Positions 16,410 through 25,624 of a stretch of DNA of 64,000 bases are shown here, in pieces (position 1 is the stretch's first letter; each line of letters begins with the position of its first letter). This DNA is from Streptomyces sp. NBC_00464 (GTDB lineage: Bacteria > Actinomycetota > Actinomycetes > Streptomycetales > Streptomycetaceae): positions 5,084,001-5,148,000 of the forward strand of contig NZ_CP107899.1 of the NCBI RefSeq assembly GCF_036013915.1. Direction: 5' to 3'. Made by a program: the position numbers and the translations under genes. The notes beneath the pieces are model-generated. The model had not been told where the DNA came from and searched no databases. It saw only the letters and a program-made list of their open reading frames with translations.

Positions 16410-17738
16410 ATGCGTATCACCCGCACCGTTGCCGGTCGCAGCCGCAGAGTCGCGGTTCTGGCCACCACGGGCCTGACAGCCACGGCCCTGTTGCTGACCG
16501 GCTGCAGCAGCGACTCGGACTCGTCGGACGACACGTCCTCCGATGCGAACGGGAAGATCACGCTGACCGTCGCCGACTTCGGGCAGTTCGGCTACAAGGA
16601 AGCCGGCCTCTTCGCGAAGTACCACGAGCTGCACCCGAACATCACGGTGAAGGAAGACACCACCGCCGATGAGAAGGTCTACTACCCCAAGCTGCTCCAG
16701 CAGCTGAACTCGGGCAGCGGTCTGGCCGACGTCCAGGGCCTCGAGGTCGGGCGCATCAAGGAGCTCGTCGACACGAAGGCGGACCAGTTCGCCGACCTGA
16801 GCAAGGTCATCGACGTCAACGAGTGGGTGTCCTGGAAGGAGAAGCAGGCCACCACCAAGGACGGCAAGGTGATCGGCGCGGGCACCGACATCGGCCCGAT
16901 GTCGCTCTGCTACAACACCGAGCTCTTCAAGAAGGCCGGTCTGCCGACCGACCGCAAGGAAGTCGCCGCCAAGATCGCCGGGGGCTGGGAGGACTACCTC
17001 GCGCTCGGTGAGGAGTACAAGAAGAAGGCGCCCGCGGGCACGTACTTCATGGACTCCGCCAGCGCCATGTACAACGCCGTCGTCAGCTCGAACGCGAAGC
17101 AGTACTACGACGAGAGCGGCGAGGCGATCTACAAGGACAGCCCCAGCGTCAAGCAGGGCTGGGACCTGGCGGCCGAGGCCGCGGACAAGAAGCTGACCCA
17201 GGGCCTCGCCCAGTTCAGCGACCCGTGGAAGGCCGCTCTGCGCAAGAGCACCATGGCCACCGTCGCCTGCCCCGCCTGGATGGCCGGTCAGATCTCGGTG
17301 AACGCCGGTGACGCCAACAAGGGCAAGTGGGACATCACCACCGCCCCGGGTGCGACCGCCGCCAACTGGGGTGGCTCCTTCCTCGGAGTCCCGAAGGCCG
17401 GCAAGCACGTCAAGGAGGCCGGTGAGCTCGTCAAGTGGCTGACCGCCCCCGAGCAGCAGGCCGCCGTCTTCAAGGCGATCGGCAGCTTCCCGTCCAACAA
17501 GGGCGCGTACGACCTGCCCGACGTGAAGACCGCCAAGCTCGAGTACTTCAACAACGCACCGATCGGTGAGCTGTACGCCGACGAGGCCAAGTCCATCCCC
17601 GAGACCGTTCTCGGCCCGAAGGACGGCATCATCAAGGACACCATCTCCACCCAGATCAACAACATGGAGCAGCGCGGCACCAAGCCCGACGACGCGTGGA
17701 ACGCAGCGACCAACGCGATCGACAAGGCGATCGGCTGA
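16410..17738 (+). CDS. cebE: Cellobiose/cellotriose ABC transporter, sugar-binding lipoprotein
   Basis: 442 residues. Lipoprotein signal with lipobox LLTGC, mature protein tethered to the membrane outer face; then a family 1 solute-binding fold (LTVADFGQFGYKEAGL, CYNTELFKKAGLPTD). AAGGAG precedes ATG 16410. First gene of cebEFG-bglC. No ATPase gene is present; in streptomycetes the shared MsiK ATPase energises such transporters. Two strong hairpins follow the stop codon, which would keep cebE mRNA more abundant than cebF/G mRNA, as suits a binding protein. Identity rests on CebR boxes and gene context. Confidence 0.9.
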   Translation: MRITRTVAGRSRRVAVLATTGLTATALLLTGCSSDSDSSDDTSSDANGKITLTVADFGQFGYKEAGLFAKYHELHPNITVKEDTTADEKVYYPKLLQQLNSGSGLADVQGLEVGRIKELVDTKADQFADLSKVIDVNEWVSWKEKQATTKDGKVIGAGTDIGPMSLCYNTELFKKAGLPTDRKEVAAKIAGGWEDYLALGEEYKKKAPAGTYFMDSASAMYNAVVSSNAKQYYDESGEAIYKDSPSVKQGWDLAAEAADKKLTQGLAQFSDPWKAALRKSTMATVACPAWMAGQISVNAGDANKGKWDITTAPGATAANWGGSFLGVPKAGKHVKEAGELVKWLTAPEQQAAVFKAIGSFPSNKGAYDLPDVKTAKLEYFNNAPIGELYADEAKSIPETVLGPKDGIIKDTISTQINNMEQRGTKPDDAWNAATNAIDKAIG

Positions 17739-17749
17739 CGGTCGTAGCA

Positions 17750-17773
17750 GCGGGCGGCCCCCGGGCCGCCCGC
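17750..17773 (+). terminator. Intercistronic hairpin 1 after cebE
   Basis: GCGGGCGGCC / GGCCGCCCGC, 10-bp stem and 4-base loop, 11 bases after cebE. No U-run. Likely a partial terminator or mRNA 3' stabiliser. Confidence 0.65.
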
Positions 17774-17838
17774 ACCTGCGTGTCCCCACCCCATGGGGCA
17801 CCGGGGGCCGAGGAGCGGTAAGCCTCGCGGAGGGCTTG

Positions 17839-17873
17839 CACGGGGCGACCGGGTACTTCCCGGCCGCCCCGTG
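17839..17873 (+). terminator. Intercistronic hairpin 2 before cebF
   Basis: CACGGGGCG pairs with CGCCCCGTG, with an inner GG/CC extension and one bulge; about 100 bp upstream of cebF. Together with hairpin 1 it fills the 231-bp cebE-cebF gap, in which no gene is visible. Confidence 0.6.
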
Positions 17874-17969
17874 GAAGCCCACCGCACGCGCGTGTCGCCG
17901 ACGGCCCCGGCCCATCCCGCCCGGCCCCGTGCCCGGGTGACCAAGCAATCCAGGGAAGGACTCCCGCCC

Positions 17970-18959
17970 GTGGCCACCTCGACTCCCACCCGGGACGCAT
18001 ACGCCCCGCCACCCCCGAAGAAGCCGGCGAGCGCCCGCCGGCAGACCTGGCGCAGCCGCCTCTGGCGGTTCGACGACAAGGCGTCGCCGTACGCCTACAT
18101 AGCCCCGTTCTTCCTCGTCTTCGGTGCCTTCGGGCTCTACCCGCTGATCTACACCGGCTGGATCGCCCTGCACCGGGTCGAGATGACCGGCCTGGACCAG
18201 ATGGAGTGGGTCGGCTGGGACAACTTCGACAGGATCCTGCACGACTCGGAGTTCTGGACGGCCGTCAGCAACACCTTCCTGATCGGTGTCATGTCGACGG
18301 TCCCGCAGCTGCTCGTGGCCCTGGGCCTGGCGCACCTGCTGAACTACAAGCTCCGTGCCAGCACCTTCTGGCGGACGGTCATCCTCACCCCGTACGCCAC
18401 CTCGGTGGCCTCCGCGGCCCTCGTCTTCGCCCTGGTCTTCCGGGCCGACGGCGGTCTGCTGAACTGGGCGCTGGAGTTCGTCGGCCTGGGTGACACCAAC
18501 TGGGCCAACGGCCACTGGACGTCCAAGATCGCCATCTCCGTCATCGTGATCTGGCGCTGGACCGGCTACAACACCCTGATCTACCTCGCCGCGATGCAGG
18601 CCGTTCCGTCCGATCTGTACGAGGCCGCCTCGCTCGACGGAGCCTCGCGCTGGCAGCAGTTCCTCAAGGTGACGATTCCCTCGCTGCGGCCCACGATCCT
18701 GTTCACGATCGTCATCTCGACGATCGGTTCCATGCAGCTGTTCGGCGAGCCCCTGCTGCTGGAGGGCGGCACCCTCGGCGCGATCGGCGGCAACGAGAAC
18801 CAGTACGAGACCCTCAGCATCTACCTCTACAACTACGGCTGGAACCTGGGGCATCTCGGTCCGGCCGCCGCAGTGGCCTGGGCGATGCTCGCCCTCCTGC
18901 TGATCATCGCCGCGGTCAACTGGCTCATCGGCCGCTTCGTACGCAAATCCGCGGTCTGA
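17970..18959 (+). CDS. cebF: Cello-oligosaccharide ABC transporter permease
   Basis: 329 residues from GTG at 17970, with GGGAAGGA nine bases upstream. A Pro-rich cytosolic N-terminus of about 45 residues is followed by six predicted membrane helices of the MalF type. The EAA loop that contacts the ATPase reads YEAASLDGASRWQQFLKVTIP. It forms the channel with CebG. The gap to cebG is 15 bp. Confidence 0.9.
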   Translation: MATSTPTRDAYAPPPPKKPASARRQTWRSRLWRFDDKASPYAYIAPFFLVFGAFGLYPLIYTGWIALHRVEMTGLDQMEWVGWDNFDRILHDSEFWTAVSNTFLIGVMSTVPQLLVALGLAHLLNYKLRASTFWRTVILTPYATSVASAALVFALVFRADGGLLNWALEFVGLGDTNWANGHWTSKIAISVIVIWRWTGYNTLIYLAAMQAVPSDLYEAASLDGASRWQQFLKVTIPSLRPTILFTIVISTIGSMQLFGEPLLLEGGTLGAIGGNENQYETLSIYLYNYGWNLGHLGPAAAVAWAMLALLLIIAAVNWLIGRFVRKSAV

Positions 18960-18974
18960 CCGGGAGCGATATCC

Positions 18975-19895
18975 ATGACCATCACCAGCCCCACCAAAGT
19001 CCCGGCTTCCGTCCTCCCGGCGCGCACCGCGCACCGTGCGCCGAAGCGCGCGAGCCGTTTCAAGCCCGGTGCCGGGCAGCAGCTGAAGGGCGGTCCCTTC
19101 GCCTACATCGCGCTGACCGTCGTCGGCATCGGCTCGCTGCTGCCGCTGTACTGGACCCTGGTGGCCGCGTCCCACACCCAGGACGAAGTACTGGCCTCCA
19201 CCCCGCCGTTCCTGCCCGGCGACCGGTTGTTCCACAACCTCGACGCCGCCTGGAACCAGGCCCACCTGGGCAAGGCGATCCTCAACAGCTTCATCGTCTC
19301 CAGCTGCATCACGCTGGCGACGCTGTTCTTCTGCACCCTGGCCGGCTACGCCTTCGCCAAGATGCGATTCCGCGGCCGCGGCGCGCTGATGACCGGCGTC
19401 ATCGCGACTCTGACCATCCCGCCGCAGCTCAGTGTCGTCCCGCTGTTCATGATGATGTCCGACCTCGGCTGGAGCGGAAGCCTGGAGTCGGTGATCTTCC
19501 CGACCCTGGTCAGCGCGTTCGGCGTGTTCTTCATGCGGCAGTACCTGACCGAGGCGCTGCCGTACGAGCTGATCGAGGCCGCCAAGATCGACGGCGCGAG
19601 CAACTTCCGCATCGTGCGCAGCGTCGTGCTCCCGGTGGCCCGTCCCGCGATGATGGTGCTGGGCATGCTCACCTTCGTCCAGGCGTGGAACGACTTCTTC
19701 TGGCCCTACCTCGCGCTGAACCAGGAGAACCCCACCCTTCAGGTCGCCCTCGGCCAGCTGAAGGCCTCCTACACCCCCGACGAGAGCATCGTGATGGCCG
19801 GCGGACTGATCAGCACGCTGCCGCTGCTCGTGGTGTTCGTCGTCTTCGGCAAGCAGATCGTCGGCGGGATCATGTCCGGCGCCGTCAAGGGCTGA
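18975..19895 (+). CDS. cebG: Cello-oligosaccharide ABC transporter permease
   Basis: 306 residues, MalG type, six helices; EAA loop ELIEAAKIDGASNFRIVRSV. GGGAGCG precedes the ATG. Partner of CebF. Confidence 0.9.
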   Translation: MTITSPTKVPASVLPARTAHRAPKRASRFKPGAGQQLKGGPFAYIALTVVGIGSLLPLYWTLVAASHTQDEVLASTPPFLPGDRLFHNLDAAWNQAHLGKAILNSFIVSSCITLATLFFCTLAGYAFAKMRFRGRGALMTGVIATLTIPPQLSVVPLFMMMSDLGWSGSLESVIFPTLVSAFGVFFMRQYLTEALPYELIEAAKIDGASNFRIVRSVVLPVARPAMMVLGMLTFVQAWNDFFWPYLALNQENPTLQVALGQLKASYTPDESIVMAGGLISTLPLLVVFVVFGKQIVGGIMSGAVKG

Positions 19896-19992
19896 CATAC
19901 CCCCGGTCACTTCCTCCCGGAACTCCCGTGCGACCCGTACCTGACCGCGGGTTGTACGGGCTCCGGAGTTCCACCCCCTGTCCGTCCACCCC

Positions 19993-20006
19993 TGGGAGCG
20001 CTCCCG
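19993..20006. promoter_or_regulatory. CebR box at the bglC start
   Basis: TGGGAGCGCTCCCG, one change from the perfect box. It ends one base before the bglC ATG, and its GGGAG is also the only ribosome site, so the operator doubles as translation signal. The cebG-bglC gap (19896-20007) holds nothing else. Confidence 0.85.
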
Positions 20007-20007
20007 C

Positions 20008-21468
20008 ATGACTGCCGTACGACCCGACATCGCCCCGAAGCAGGCGCCCGAGGCAACGCAATTCCCGACGGGCTTCGTCTGGGGGGCGGCCACCGCCGCC
20101 TACCAGGTCGAGGGCGCCGCTGCCGAGGACGGCCGCACCCCCTCCATCTGGGACACCTTCAGCCGTACGCCGGGCAAGGTCCGCAACGGCGACACCGGAG
20201 ACATCGCCGCCGACCACTACCACCGCTTCCGCGACGACGTGGCGCTGATGAAGCAGCTGGGGCTGAAGGCGTACCGCTTCTCCATCTCCTGGTCCCGCGT
20301 GCAGCCCACCGGCCGCGGACCCGCCGTCGAACGCGGCCTGGACTTCTACCGCAAGCTCGTCGACGAACTGCTCGAAGCCGGCATCGCGCCCGTCGCCACC
20401 CTCTACCACTGGGACCTGCCCCAGGAGCTGGAGGACGCCGGCGGCTGGCCGCAGCGGGTCACCACCGACCGCTTCGCCGACTACGCCGCGATCATGGCCG
20501 GCGCACTCGGCGACCGGGTCGCGACCTGGACCACCTTCAACGAGCCGTGGTGCTCGGCCTTCCTCGGATACGGCTCCGGTGTGCACGCTCCCGGCCGCAC
20601 CGAGCCCGCCTCCGCCCTGCGGGCGGCCCATCACCTCAACCTCGCCCATGGCCGGGCGATCGAGGTTCTGCGCGATCAACTCCCCGCTGGTGCGCAGACC
20701 TCGGTCACCCTCAACCTCCACCAGGTCCGCCCGCTGACCGCGAGCGCGGCCGACGCGGACGCCGCCCGCCGGATCGACGCGGTCGGCAACCGGATCTTCA
20801 CCGGCCCGATGCTGCGCGGTGAGTACCCCGAGGACCTGCTCGCCGACACCGCGCACCTGGTGGACTGGTCGAAGCTGGTCCAGGACGGCGACCTGGCCGC
20901 GATCTCCCGTCCGGTCGACGTCCTGGGCATCAACTACTACACGCCGACGCTGGTCTCCATGCCCGAGAAGGGCGAGAGCGGCTCTGGCAACGATGTCCAC
21001 GGCGCCAGCGACCACTCCCCGTGGCCCGGCTCCGAGCACGTCGCCTTCCACCTCGCCGAGGGGAAGGAGCGCACCGCGATGGACTGGCCGATCGACCCCA
21101 ACGGGCTCTACAACCTGCTCATGGACGTCACCCGCGACCACCCCGGCCTGCCGCTGATGGTCACCGAGAACGGCGCCGCCTTCGACGACTACGTCTCGCC
21201 CGAGGGCCGGGTGGAGGACCCCGAGCGGATCGCCTACCTGCACGGCCATCTCGACGCCGTGCAGCGTGCGGTGGCCGACGGAGCGGACGTGCGCGGTTAC
21301 TTCCTCTGGTCGCTGATGGACAACTTCGAGTGGGCGTACGGCTATTCGAAGCGTTTCGGCACCGTGTACGTCGACTACGCCTCCCAGCGCCGCATTCCCA
21401 AGTCGAGCGCCTACTGGTACTCCGATGTGATCCGCCGTCACGCACTGCCGCAGGGCGGCCTTTCCTGA
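20008..21468 (+). CDS. bglC: GH1 beta-glucosidase, cytoplasmic
   Basis: 486 residues. GH1 barrel with acid/base motif TFNEPW and nucleophile motif VTENGAA, plus [14 protein letters not shown] at the N-terminus. No signal peptide, so it splits imported cellobiose to glucose inside the cell and thereby removes the CebR inducer. Fourth gene of the ceb operon with its own CebR box. A 12-bp-stem terminator follows. Confidence 0.93.
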   Translation: MTAVRPDIAPKQAPEATQFPTGFVWGAATAAYQVEGAAAEDGRTPSIWDTFSRTPGKVRNGDTGDIAADHYHRFRDDVALMKQLGLKAYRFSISWSRVQPTGRGPAVERGLDFYRKLVDELLEAGIAPVATLYHWDLPQELEDAGGWPQRVTTDRFADYAAIMAGALGDRVATWTTFNEPWCSAFLGYGSGVHAPGRTEPASALRAAHHLNLAHGRAIEVLRDQLPAGAQTSVTLNLHQVRPLTASAADADAARRIDAVGNRIFTGPMLRGEYPEDLLADTAHLVDWSKLVQDGDLAAISRPVDVLGINYYTPTLVSMPEKGESGSGNDVHGASDHSPWPGSEHVAFHLAEGKERTAMDWPIDPNGLYNLLMDVTRDHPGLPLMVTENGAAFDDYVSPEGRVEDPERIAYLHGHLDAVQRAVADGADVRGYFLWSLMDNFEWAYGYSKRFGTVYVDYASQRRIPKSSAYWYSDVIRRHALPQGGLS

Positions 21469-21516
21469 CCGCACCCCGCCCGGCAGACGCTGCCGGCCGC
21501 ATCACCCGCACCACCC

Positions 21517-21545
21517 CTGAGACCCGGCCCCGTGCCGGGTCTCAG
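21517..21545 (+). terminator. Terminator after bglC
   Basis: CTGAGACCCGGC / GCCGGGTCTCAG, 12-bp perfect stem, 5-base loop. Confidence 0.8.
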
Positions 21546-21611
21546 TCGTGTCCCGGGTGCTTTCCCCCGCCCCGGCGCCGCGACCTGCGGGACCCGCTTG
21601 ACCACGCGCGT

Positions 21612-21633
21612 AGAGTGGGAGCGCTCCCACTCT
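21612..21633. promoter_or_regulatory. Extended CebR box upstream of cebR
   Basis: The perfect core box at 21616-21629 is extended by AGAG/CTCT into a 22-bp perfect palindrome, 107 bp upstream of cebR. It indicates autoregulation. Confidence 0.88.
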
Positions 21634-21740
21634 CCGGTCGGGGAGCGGCCGACCAGTCCCGTTGAGTGTCAAGGGATCCAACACCAGGACTTGGTTTGGT
21701 TATCCGACTGTGAGAAATTGACCGCGAACGGGAGGCAGCC

Positions 21741-22772
21741 ATGGCGGCAGCGCGAGTACGGAGCGGGGGCCGGCCCACGCTCGAAGAGGTCGCGGCACGG
21801 GCGGGGGTGGGGCGCGGTACCGCCTCGCGGGTCATCAACGGCTCACCGCGGGTCAGCGCGCACACACGGGAGGCGGTGGAGGCGGCCGTCGCCGAGCTCG
21901 GGTACGTACCCAACCGCGCGGCCCGTGCCCTGGCCGGGAACCGGACGGACGCCATCGCGCTCGTCGTGCCCGAGTCCGAGAGCCGCTTCTTCACGGAGCC
22001 CTACTTCTCCGACATCGTCCGCGGAGTGGGCGCCGCCCTCGCCGACACCGAGATGCAGCTGCTGCTCACCCTCGTCGGCAGCGACCGCGAACGCCGAAGA
22101 CTCGCTCAGTATCTGACCGCCCACCGGGTGGACGGCGTGCTGCTGGTCTCCGTGCACGCCGATGACCCGCTGCCCGATCTGCTGGAACAGCTCGGCATGC
22201 CCGCCGTCATGAACGGCCGCAGGTCCGCCACCGAGCCGCTGCCCTCGGTCGACTCGGACAACTTCGAGGGCGCCCGCGGCGCCGTCGAGCACCTGGTCTC
22301 CCGGGGCCGCCGCTCCATCGCCACCATCACCGGGCGGCTGGACGTCTACGCCGCCCAGCGACGCCTCGACGGCTACCGCAAGGCCGTGGCCGACGCCGGC
22401 CTCGAACCGGACGAGCGGCTGATCGCCCCCGCGGACTTCTCCGAGGAGGGCGGCGTCCGGGCCATGCGCGAACTGCTCGCCCGCCGCCCGGACGTGGACG
22501 CGGTCTTCGCCGCCTCCGACCTGATGGCCGCGGGCGCCCGCCAGGTGCTGCGCGAGGCCGGCCGGCGCATCCCGGACGACGTGGCCCTCGTCGGCTTCGA
22601 CGACTCGTCCGTGGCCCGGCACATGGACCCCGCGCTGACGAGCGTGCGCCAGCCGATCGAGGAGATGGGCCGCGAGATGACCCGGGTTCTCCTGGCGGAG
22701 ATCGCGGGCGAGAACACCGAGCGCCCGCAGATCGTGCTGCCGACCGAACTGGTGGTCCGGGACTCGTCTTGA
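21741..22772 (+). CDS. cebR: LacI-family repressor of the ceb operon
   Basis: 343 residues. LacI helix-turn-helix at about 9-55 (TLEEVAARAGVGRGTASRVINGSPRVS) and a periplasmic-binding-protein-like effector domain to the end (GRRSATEPLPSVDSDN, DVALVGFDDSSVARHM). GGGAGG precedes ATG. Binds the three boxes at 16267, 19993 and 21616; cellobiose/cellotriose is the known inducer in the family. It is transcribed with, and downstream of, the genes it controls but has its own promoter region. Confidence 0.93.
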   Translation: MAAARVRSGGRPTLEEVAARAGVGRGTASRVINGSPRVSAHTREAVEAAVAELGYVPNRAARALAGNRTDAIALVVPESESRFFTEPYFSDIVRGVGAALADTEMQLLLTLVGSDRERRRLAQYLTAHRVDGVLLVSVHADDPLPDLLEQLGMPAVMNGRRSATEPLPSVDSDNFEGARGAVEHLVSRGRRSIATITGRLDVYAAQRRLDGYRKAVADAGLEPDERLIAPADFSEEGGVRAMRELLARRPDVDAVFAASDLMAAGARQVLREAGRRIPDDVALVGFDDSSVARHMDPALTSVRQPIEEMGREMTRVLLAEIAGENTERPQIVLPTELVVRDSS

Positions 22773-22811
22773 GGGCGGGCCAGGGGGGAATCATGACTAC
22801 ACCCCGCCCTC
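22771..22811 (+). terminator. Terminator after cebR
   Basis: GAGGGCGGG / CCCGCCCTC with a 23-base loop followed by TTTCG; the left arm overlaps the cebR stop codon. Confidence 0.55.
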
Positions 22812-22874
22812 TTTCGCGTAACCGGCGGTGAGAGCGATACGGGCGCCTTCCCGCGCTCGTCCTTCCGGGGCCCG

Positions 22875-22899
22875 GGGGAGGCCCGCGGCGAGCCTCCCC
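22875..22899. terminator. Hairpin between cebR and the FMN-protein gene
   Basis: GGGGAGGC / GCCTCCCC, 8-bp stem, 9-base loop, in a very GC-rich stretch between two convergent genes. Confidence 0.55.
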
Positions 22900-23003
22900 T
22901 GCGGGCCGGGGCCCGGGTGGCTGCGAGGGCACGGACACCCTGCCCCCCGGCTGCCCCCACCGCCGGCCCCCCTCCGGATCAGGCAGTGGGCACCGGCAAC
23001 TCG

Positions 23004-24554
23004 TCACACGTCAGTACCGGCCTCATGGACAGGGGCAGGCTCGGCGGTGAGGAGTGCGGTGATCTCCTGGGCGAGTTCCGGGCCGAGCGCCCCCCAGCCG
23101 TCCTTGTAGCCGTAGACGCTCGCCAGGGTGCGGGCGTCGTAGTCGCCGTTCATGATCTCGATGTCGCCGGTGGTGATGAGTGCCGGGTGGGCGACGCCGA
23201 CAGCGCCCGAGATCTTCAGCAGCTCCTTGCGCAGGGTGCGCAGGTAGACGGCGGCCCGAGTGGCCTTCGAGGGTGCGTCGACGCCGCGCACCAGCCACGG
23301 GTCCTGGGTGGCGATGCCGGTGGGGCACTTGTCGGTGTGGCATTTCTGCGCCTGGATGCAGCCTATGGACAGCATCGCCTCGCGGGCGACGTTGATCATG
23401 TCGACACCCAGGGCGAACGCGACGACGGCGTTCTCCGGCAGGCCGAGCTTGCCGGAACCGATGAAGGTGACGTCGTCCGTCAGACCCCGCTCCGCGAACG
23501 TGCCGTAGACGCGGGAGAAGCCCATCCGGAACGGCAGCGACACCGAGTCGGAGAAGATCAGGGGAGCCGCCCCGGTGCCGCCCTCGCCGCCGTCGACGGT
23601 CACGAAGTCGACCCCGCGGTCGCCCCGCGCCATCAGCGTGGCCAGCTCCTCCCAGAAGCTCATCTCTCCCACGGCGCTCTTGATCCCGACCGGCAGACCG
23701 GTCGCGTCGGCGATCAGCTCGACGAAGTCGAGCATCGAGTCGACGTCGTGGAACGCGGTGTGCCGAGAGGGCGAGGCGCAGTCCTCGCCGACCGGGATGC
23801 CGCGGATCTCGGCGATCTCGGGCGTCACCTTCGCGCCCGGCAGCAGCCCGCCGAGCCCCGGCTTCGCACCCTGCGAGAGCTTGATCTCGATCGCCTTGAC
23901 CGGGGCGCCCGCGACCACGTCCTTGAGCCTGTCGAGGCTGAAGGTGCCGTCCTCGTTGCGGCAGCCGAAGTACGACGTCCCGATCTGGAGGATGAGGTCG
24001 CCGCCGTTGCGGTGGTACTGCGAGAGGCCGCCCTCGCCCGTGTTCTGCATCGCGCCGGCCATCGCCGCGCCCTTGTTGAGGGCCGTGACGGCCGGGCCGG
24101 ACAACGATCCGAAGCTCATGGCCGAGATGTTCACGACGCTCGCCGGCCGGAACGCCCTGGCGCGCCCGCGCGGGCCGCCCAGCACCTTGGCCGAGGGCAG
24201 CGGGCTCTGCGGATCGTGCAGATCGGGCAGCGTGCCGGCGAACGTGCGCTGCTTCACGTACGCGTGCCCCTGCACGTGCTCGACGTCCACGTCGGTGCCG
24301 AACCCGAAGTAGTTGTTCTCCTCCTTCGCCGACGCGTAGATCCAGGTGCGCTGATCACGGCTGAACGGGCGCTCTTCCTCGTTGGACGTCACGACGTACT
24401 GCCGCAGCTCCGGCCCGATCTTCTCCAGCAGGTACCGGGCGTGTCCGACCACGGGGAAGTTTCTGAGCAGTGCGTGCTTCTTCTGGACGAGGTCGCGGGC
24501 AGCCACCAGCGCCACTGCTGCTGCGGCGGCCGCTCCGATACTCCGGGCGCGCAT
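23004..24554 (-). CDS. FMN-binding glutamate synthase-family protein
   Basis: 516 residues. Residues about 1-20 form an Ala-rich hydrophobic anchor. The main part matches the GltB central FMN-barrel (NISAMSFGSLSGPAVTALN, GGEGGTGAAPLIFSDSV, KLGLPENAVVAFALG). A Cys cluster CIQAQKCHTDKCPTG resembles the iron-sulfur motif of glutamate synthase. It lacks the glutaminase and GXGXG domains, so it is not a full glutamate synthase; its substrate is unknown. ATG 24554 is preceded by GAGAGGAA; the frame stays open to 24647 but upstream starts have no site. Confidence 0.85.
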   Translation of the reverse strand: MRARSIGAAAAAAVALVAARDLVQKKHALLRNFPVVGHARYLLEKIGPELRQYVVTSNEEERPFSRDQRTWIYASAKEENNYFGFGTDVDVEHVQGHAYVKQRTFAGTLPDLHDPQSPLPSAKVLGGPRGRARAFRPASVVNISAMSFGSLSGPAVTALNKGAAMAGAMQNTGEGGLSQYHRNGGDLILQIGTSYFGCRNEDGTFSLDRLKDVVAGAPVKAIEIKLSQGAKPGLGGLLPGAKVTPEIAEIRGIPVGEDCASPSRHTAFHDVDSMLDFVELIADATGLPVGIKSAVGEMSFWEELATLMARGDRGVDFVTVDGGEGGTGAAPLIFSDSVSLPFRMGFSRVYGTFAERGLTDDVTFIGSGKLGLPENAVVAFALGVDMINVAREAMLSIGCIQAQKCHTDKCPTGIATQDPWLVRGVDAPSKATRAAVYLRTLRKELLKISGAVGVAHPALITTGDIEIMNGDYDARTLASVYGYKDGWGALGPELAQEITALLTAEPAPVHEAGTDV

Positions 24555-24812
24555 GAAACGTTCCTCTCGTCGACTGCTCGATCCGACTTCAGCGCTGCGC
24601 GGCGGACGCGGTGAGGCATGCACCGGCGTCCGGCGACGGAACGCCACATGATGCTAGAAGTCTCGTGGAGGGGCAGACGCGGCAGGGTGCGTGAGTGGAA
24701 CGCGTGCGGCGTGACGTGGCCGGCCACGTCCCTGTTCACGGCGCAGGGGTACGTGGGCCCGCACATGAAGAAGGGCCGATCCGCTTTCGCGAATCGGCCC
24801 TTGATCATTCAG

Positions 24813-24886
24813 GGTGAGTAACGGGACTCGAACCCGCGACATCCTGGACCACAACCAGGTGCTCTACCGTCTGAGCTATACCCACC
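24813..24886 (-). tRNA. tRNA-His (GTG)
   Basis: Cloverleaf on the minus strand with GTG in the anticodon loop TTGTGGT, T-arm GGGTTCGAGTCCC and D-arm GCTCAG. The acceptor stem G1-A7 pairs with 66-72, with one G-T pair. The extra 5' G(-1) typical of tRNA-His is present (24886) opposite C73. CCA is not encoded. The 260 bases between it and the FMN-protein gene hold no gene. Confidence 0.97.
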
Positions 24887-25011
24887 ATGTCCGGGCGTTT
24901 CCGACCGGCCGAGAAAAAGTGTACAGGGTCTGAGAGGGTGCTCGCGCCCCCATTGATTCGGCGCCGGTCCCGGCCCCCGAAAGGGCCGTGACCAGCGGCT
25001 TTCCCGAGGGC

Positions 25012-25614
25012 CTAGGCCGAGGGCTGCGAAAGGCGCGCAGCGATCGACTTCGCGCGCTCCGAGTCCGGCCCCGGCTGCGGGACGAAGACGGCCTCGCGGT
25101 AGTACCGCAGCTCCGTGATGGAGTCACGGATGTCGGCGAGCGCGCGATGGTTGCCGTTCTTCTCCGGACTGTTGAAGTACGCCCTCGGGAACCAGCGGCG
25201 GGCCAGCTCCTTGATCGAGGACACATCGACGATCCGGTAGTGGAGGTAGCCCTCCAGCGACGGCATGTCCCGCGACAGGAAGCCGCGGTCGGTACCGACC
25301 GTGTTCCCGCAGAGCGGGGCCTTGCCGGGCTCCTTCACATGCTCGCGGACATACGCCAGGACCTTCTCCTCGGCTTCGGCCAGGGTGGTGCCCCCGGCCA
25401 GCTCGTCGAGGAGGCCCGAGGCGGTGTGCATCTGCCGCACCACCTCGGGCATGGTCTCCAGCGCCGCGTCCGGCGGGCGGATCACGATGTCCACCCCTTC
25501 GCCGAGCACGTTCAACTCCGAGTCGGTGACCAGTGCGGCCACCTCGATGAGTGCGTCTTCCGTCAACGAGAGCCCGGTCATCTCGCAGTCGATCCACACC
25601 ATGCGGTCGTTCAT
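25012..25614 (-). CDS. orn: Oligoribonuclease
   Basis: 200 residues. DEDDh 3'-5' exonuclease of 2-5 nt RNAs, finishing mRNA decay and degrading pGpG from c-di-GMP. Seen: VWIDCEMTGL (Asp and Glu ligands), a middle Asp region GNTVGTDRGFL, and NHRALADIRDS with catalytic His and last Asp. ATG 25614 is preferred to 25623; GGGTGGGG lies upstream. Located directly downstream of adpA (10 bp), as in other Streptomyces, where ornA influences development. Confidence 0.95.
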   Translation of the reverse strand: MNDRMVWIDCEMTGLSLTEDALIEVAALVTDSELNVLGEGVDIVIRPPDAALETMPEVVRQMHTASGLLDELAGGTTLAEAEEKVLAYVREHVKEPGKAPLCGNTVGTDRGFLSRDMPSLEGYLHYRIVDVSSIKELARRWFPRAYFNSPEKNGNHRALADIRDSITELRYYREAVFVPQPGPDSERAKSIAARLSQPSA

Positions 25615-25624
25615 GCGCCCCACC

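Noticed and set aside
16215..20093. Very long minus-strand open frame across the ceb operon
   Set aside because: It overlaps cebE, cebF and cebG, which have clear motifs, lipobox and ribosome sites. Its protein is His/Gly/Arg-rich low complexity, a GC-bias artefact.
23004..24554. Functional glutamate synthase large subunit
   Set aside because: Only the FMN/Fe-S central domain is present; glutaminase and GXGXG domains and the small subunit are missing.
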